Assembly: GCA_963575745.1 (NCBI GenBank)
Contig: CAUYUJ010020573.1
Location: 67,501 to 87,500, forward strand
Source of the DNA: Prorocentrum cordatum
Lineage: Eukaryota > Sar > Dinophyceae > Prorocentrales > Prorocentraceae
Length of the DNA stretch: 20,000 nucleotides
Reading direction: 5' to 3'
A program made the position numbers and the translations under genes. Shown in pieces: positions 17,601 to 20,000 of this stretch (positions within the stretch are counted from its first letter, which is position 1; every line of letters starts with the position of its first letter). The notes under the pieces are model-generated. The model saw only the letters and a list, made by a program, of their open reading frames with translations, searched no databases and was not told the DNA's origin.

Positions 17601-17753
17601 ATAGCGTTATAGCTCTTTGCCGGGTGCCGTTCAGACGGAGCAGGGGTTGTTGTCGGGCTGCACTTATGCGTGGTGCATGTGGGGGCTCTTCACTCTGCGT
17701 GCCTTGATGCGCATCAAGTAAGCGCCTCGGTGCATGATGTGTTCATCTAGCAC
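17601..17753 (+). pseudogene. RT palm remnant: motif B and disrupted motif C
   Basis: In one phase, 17641-17670 reads QGLLSGCTYA, matching the Gly-Cys-containing motif B of dinoflagellate LINE RTs. It is followed by FTLRALMRIK and a stop at 17719. In the next phase, 17730-17753 reads VHDVFI, stop, His. Motif C of this RT type normally has an aromatic or aliphatic stretch followed by Asp-Asp (as in FxDD). Here the position of the first catalytic Asp is TAG and the second is CAC. The frame change between the two motifs is a further break. The polymerase active site is therefore lost. Upstream of 17601 the RT sequence is unreadable. Confidence 0.6.
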
Positions 17754-18293
17754 GCTGGTCCGAACCCTGACGGGCTACAACATATTGGCAAACCAGCGCC
17801 ACTTTTTCAAGACGACTCCTACATCTGCGGATCTCGTTTCAATATGGGGAAGTCGGGAGCCGTGGCAGCACTGGCTCGTACACACAAGGTGCTCAAGCGC
17901 TTCAAGGGTTGGCTACCGTTGCGAAATTGGATGCGGAACCTGGGGCATGATACCTTTGGAGTACGTCATTGCAGGAACCAGGAGCAGACCAAGTTTGCAC
18001 AGCTCAAGGCAAGGAAGCAGCGCATATCCATGTTCGCAGGAGTTGCTGGCAGGAAGGCTTCCGTCCTATGGAAATCGGGAGCGCAGCCAGCGGTCGGCCA
18101 TGGCACAGGCGTTTCAGGCATGTTGGACGAAGTGCTCAGGCAGACGATGTCAATCTCGGCTACTCTGGTCGGCACCCCTGCCAGAGCATCGAACACACCA
18201 TACTTATATTGTCAATGGCGGCTACGGTCTGATCCGATGTTCGATGCCACGACTTCAATGTTGTGGCGATTCCAGTGCTCTTTGGTGGGATAG
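17751..18293 (+). pseudogene. RT C-terminal (thumb/connection) region of a LINE
   Basis: One phase is open for 180 codons (ATG at 17844 gives 149). It reads FQDDSYICGSRFN, then ARTHKVLKRFKGWLPLRNWM, then RNLGHDTFGVRHCRNQEQTK and ASVLWKSGAQPAVGHGTGVSG. The LGHD, the repeated basic residues and the G..PA..HG..V.G pattern are typical of the region that follows the RT palm in dinoflagellate LINEs. After about 18140 a second phase reads better (DDVNLGYSGRHPCQSIEHTI), so an indel lies near 18140. This is the best preserved part of the copy. The ATG is not a natural start. Confidence 0.7.
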
Positions 18294-18570
18294 ACGTGCA
18301 CTTCCAAATTCACCATGCCTGGGTGGAACTGGCACCACGAGCACAGTCGGGCCTCGCCCGGGCAAAGGTACGCGGGCCCTTGGGGGCAAGCTGGCTCACC
18401 CTCAGGCGTGTTGGCTGGGAGTGGCCATCGCCGCATCACTGGCGCGGCGACGTGGGCGGCGTTCATGTTTAAAAGATGGCGGACACGAAAGTTGGTCGAT
18501 GCGTTGCCTCCGGTCGAGGACGACTGGGAGAGGGCACAGCGCAACGGCCTGAAGGAGCTCTCCCCGTAGC
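18212..18570 (+). pseudogene. LINE region between RT and RNase H, two phases
   Basis: 18263-18472 in one phase reads QIHHAWVELAPRAQSGLARA, then RGPLGASWLTLRRVGWEWPS and HHWRGDVGGVH. From about 18440 another phase continues with RKLVDALPPVEDDWERAQRN and ends at TAG 18567-18569. The pattern L.RVGW...SP..W.D..G is what I expect between RT and the zinc-binding segment in this element type. One indel joins the two phases near 18440-18475. The minus-strand 301-codon frame across this area is a shadow. Confidence 0.6.
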
Positions 18571-18639
18571 AAATCGGCGCCGTGCGGGCGCTCTGGGCAG
18601 ACAGGTGCCACACAGCGGCGAGGACGGCGGCGAGGGACT

Positions 18640-18730
18640 AACAAATCGTGTTGGCCTGCAGCGCGTGTCGGTCACCAGGCGGCATTTGTGGGCACGCGTG
18701 GGTTGATTGCCCAGCGCTGCCCGAACTGGA
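18640..18730 (+). pseudogene. Cys/His cluster of the LINE, possible zinc-binding motif
   Basis: In the phase shared with the RNase H start, after a TAA, the sequence reads C-x2-C-x6-C-G-H-x4-C followed by PALPELD and a TGA near 18732. A CxxC...H...C cluster before RNase H is common in dinoflagellate LINE polyproteins. The two stops flanking it confirm decay. The spacing is not canonical, so zinc binding is inference. Confidence 0.45.
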
Positions 18731-18732
18731 TT

Positions 18733-19561
18733 GAAAAGACATGTTTGGCGATTGTGAGGTGTTAGCAGGTAAGTTTCAATCACAGCGGGGAGCGTTTCCC
18801 GCGCTTGCCGCACGCCGCCAGCTAGGGCGCGCAGGGTATACCACATTGTGCATTCGGTGTGAAATGCCGCAGTTGTCTCTGTCTCCGTCTCCGCCGCCGG
18901 AGATCCCAGAGCTCGGTGAGTGGGGGGATGTTCGCGGTGCCTGGGGTCCCGTGGCGTTTGGGGACGCCAGTGCCCCGGGATCGTTGCGGTGCCCGAGCTG
19001 CGCAGGGTGGGCTGGGCCACTGCCCAGCTCGGCGCGGACCTTCTGCTGCGCGAGCTTTGTTTGGGAATCTCGTTGGGCCCGCCCATACAGGGTGGGCTGG
19101 GCCACTGCGCAGCTCGGCGCGGACCCTCTGCTGCGCGAGCCTCGTTGGGGAATCTCGTCGGACCCGTCCATGCACTGGGGAGAGCGGGGCGCACGGCCGC
19201 GCTTCGCGCGTGCAGGGTCAATCCTAACTTGAAGGCGCTCGTCTCAGATCTTCTGTCCTTTGTGCGAGAAGGGCGAAGCTGAAACCCAGAGCTTGCCAGA
19301 GACTTGCAGCAGTGCGCTGGAGTATGGAGAGCAAGCTTCGCCCACGCTGAGAGTCGTGCTGCGACCTCGCCCATATTTGTTGTCGGAGCCCCTGCCCATC
19401 TCAGCGTTGAGGAAGCCTACGAGCAAGGGCACGACTTGATTGATCGGGTTGGTGCTGTTTGGGTGAACGACTGTTCTAAGCTTGCTCCAAGTAGAGTAAT
19501 GGTGTCCCAGGGCGTCACGAAAGGCATGGCGGCCGTCCTCGAAGACTGCCCCCCAGCATGA
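18733..19561 (+). pseudogene. Degenerate RNase H domain of the LINE
   Basis: The first part reads VAFGDASA at about 18951-18974. The Asp at 18963-18965 matches the first catalytic Asp of RNase HI (a DxS/DGS-type motif). It continues in another phase as ELRRVGWATAQLGAD, as expected after that motif. An 85-bp duplication then disrupts the frame. From 19304 to 19561 one phase reads WRASFAHAESRAATSPIFVV, then APAHLSVEEAYEQGHDLID and RVGAVWVNDCSKLA. This matches the C-terminal part, where a His is followed by a GN..AD..SK motif. Here GN..AD appears as GA..VND, with one Asp kept and the usual Asn and Ala altered. The region between (about 19175-19300) is not readable. The domain is inactive as it stands. 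Confidence 0.6.
19003..19172 (+). repeat. 85-bp tandem duplication inside the RNase H remnant
   Basis: CAGGGTGGGCTGGGCCACTG begins at 19003 and again at 19088. The two 85-base copies differ at 9 positions by hand alignment (about 89% identical). Since 85 is not a multiple of three, the duplication itself shifts the phase and lengthens the domain. Confidence 0.95.
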
Positions 19562-20000
19562 ATCGGAGGCTGCGCCCAGACTCGCACGCCTGCGGCGGTG
19601 GACCGACATGCCGCCCCCACCCGCGGTCGCGCGGGAGACCCCCCCGCCCCGGTTGGCTTCTGTTTGAGCATGTGGGTGTCCCTCGGGGGTGATGACTAGG
19701 GGGGGGGGATCTCATGGCGTGGGCCATGATACTTCCTCAGATTTCATGGCGCCTCTTCTCATGTCATTACGTCCCTGGCTCCCCCCTGGGCCGCGCACAT
19801 GCCGCCGGCCGTGAATTGCGTCCCCCGCCCCCCTCTTGGCCGCCCCCGAGTTCCTGGGCACGCGTTCTTGAGTGGCTGGAGGCTGCAGGGCCACACGCAT
19901 TGCAGCTACAGGCACTTTGGTGATCTCGGTGACCCTTTGCTGCTGCTGCTGCTGCTGCTGCTGTTTCCTCTGCTTTCTCCGTGCGTCCTCTTCTCCGGCC
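19562..20000. other. GC-rich sequence 3' of the LINE with (GCT)8
   Basis: No clear continuation of the LINE is readable, although a phase at 19714-19923 has a protein-like end (SWARVLEWLEAAGPHALQL). A G10 run lies at 19699-19708. (GCT)8 lies at 19939-19963, just before a pyrimidine-rich end of the window. The 3' end of the element was not located. Confidence 0.5.

Larger units (their letters stand above)
17600..19561 (+). mobile_element. Degenerate 5'-truncated LINE (RT plus RNase H) copy
   Basis: Remnants of a non-LTR retrotransposon polyprotein lie in the order expected for dinoflagellate LINEs: RT motif B, motif C, the RT C-terminal region, a Cys/His cluster and RNase H. The coding phase changes at least five times, and several in-frame stops are present, so the copy cannot encode the full protein. 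No endonuclease or N-terminal RT sequence is seen upstream, where a CT microsatellite lies, which fits 5' truncation on insertion. Target-site duplications were not identified. The assignment rests on recognising family sequence patterns by eye. Component segments are listed separately. Confidence 0.7.

Noticed and set aside
18469-19374. A 301-codon minus-strand frame
   Set aside because: It lies opposite the LINE remnant, whose plus-strand phases carry RT and RNase H patterns, so it is read as a shadow.

Overview
This is eukaryotic nuclear DNA, most likely from a dinoflagellate with a large, repeat-rich genome (inference). The evidence is GC-rich sequence, many kinds of micro- and minisatellite, no operon-like gene packing, a dinoflagellate-style LINE with reverse transcriptase and RNase H, and an abundant CTTGG/GGCC minisatellite that I associate with genomes such as Prorocentrum. 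No bacterial, organellar or viral gene organisation is visible. No complete, confidently functional protein-coding gene can be supported.

Layout: 1-380 is a roughly 190-bp tandem duplication carrying the CTTGG/GGCC minisatellite. 381-1630 is mostly unassigned, with one plausible minus-strand exon (about 985-1372). 1630-2550 is a complex satellite with two unit lengths. 2590-3310 is a chain of three simple-repeat types: degenerate GTGTAA, long (GAT)n, then GTGAGTGC. 3680-4340 is polypurine and G-rich.

4341-10640 is the oddest part. It is a strand-asymmetric block, very poor in T on the + strand, holding a succession of protein-like reading frames that jump between phases (clearest at 6150-6728, 6690-7018, 7344-7665, 8244-9332, 9400-9801 and 9832-10620). 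I recognise none of the products. The best guess is a decayed, unidentified retroelement ORF or retroposed gene. It contains a diverged direct repeat (4525-4920 and 5135-5460) and is split by a CTTGG/GGCC minisatellite island (7671-8060) that ends in a hairpin and two long C tracts.

10640-17500 is dominated by repeats: (CCCCTTCGG)-like sequence, (GGA)n, (CTC)n, a very long (ATC)n tract, an inverted pair of minisatellite segments, a ~100-bp tandem repeat, more (GGA)n and (CTC)n, a near-identical 53-bp tandem repeat and a degenerate ATGCY pentamer array.

17600-19561 is a degenerate, apparently 5'-truncated LINE copy on the + strand. Remnants appear in the expected order: RT motif B, motif C with its Asp pair lost to a stop codon, the RT C-terminal region, a Cys/His cluster and RNase H. 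The copy is broken by frameshifts, stops and an 85-bp internal duplication. The window ends in unassigned GC-rich sequence with a short (GCT)n tract.
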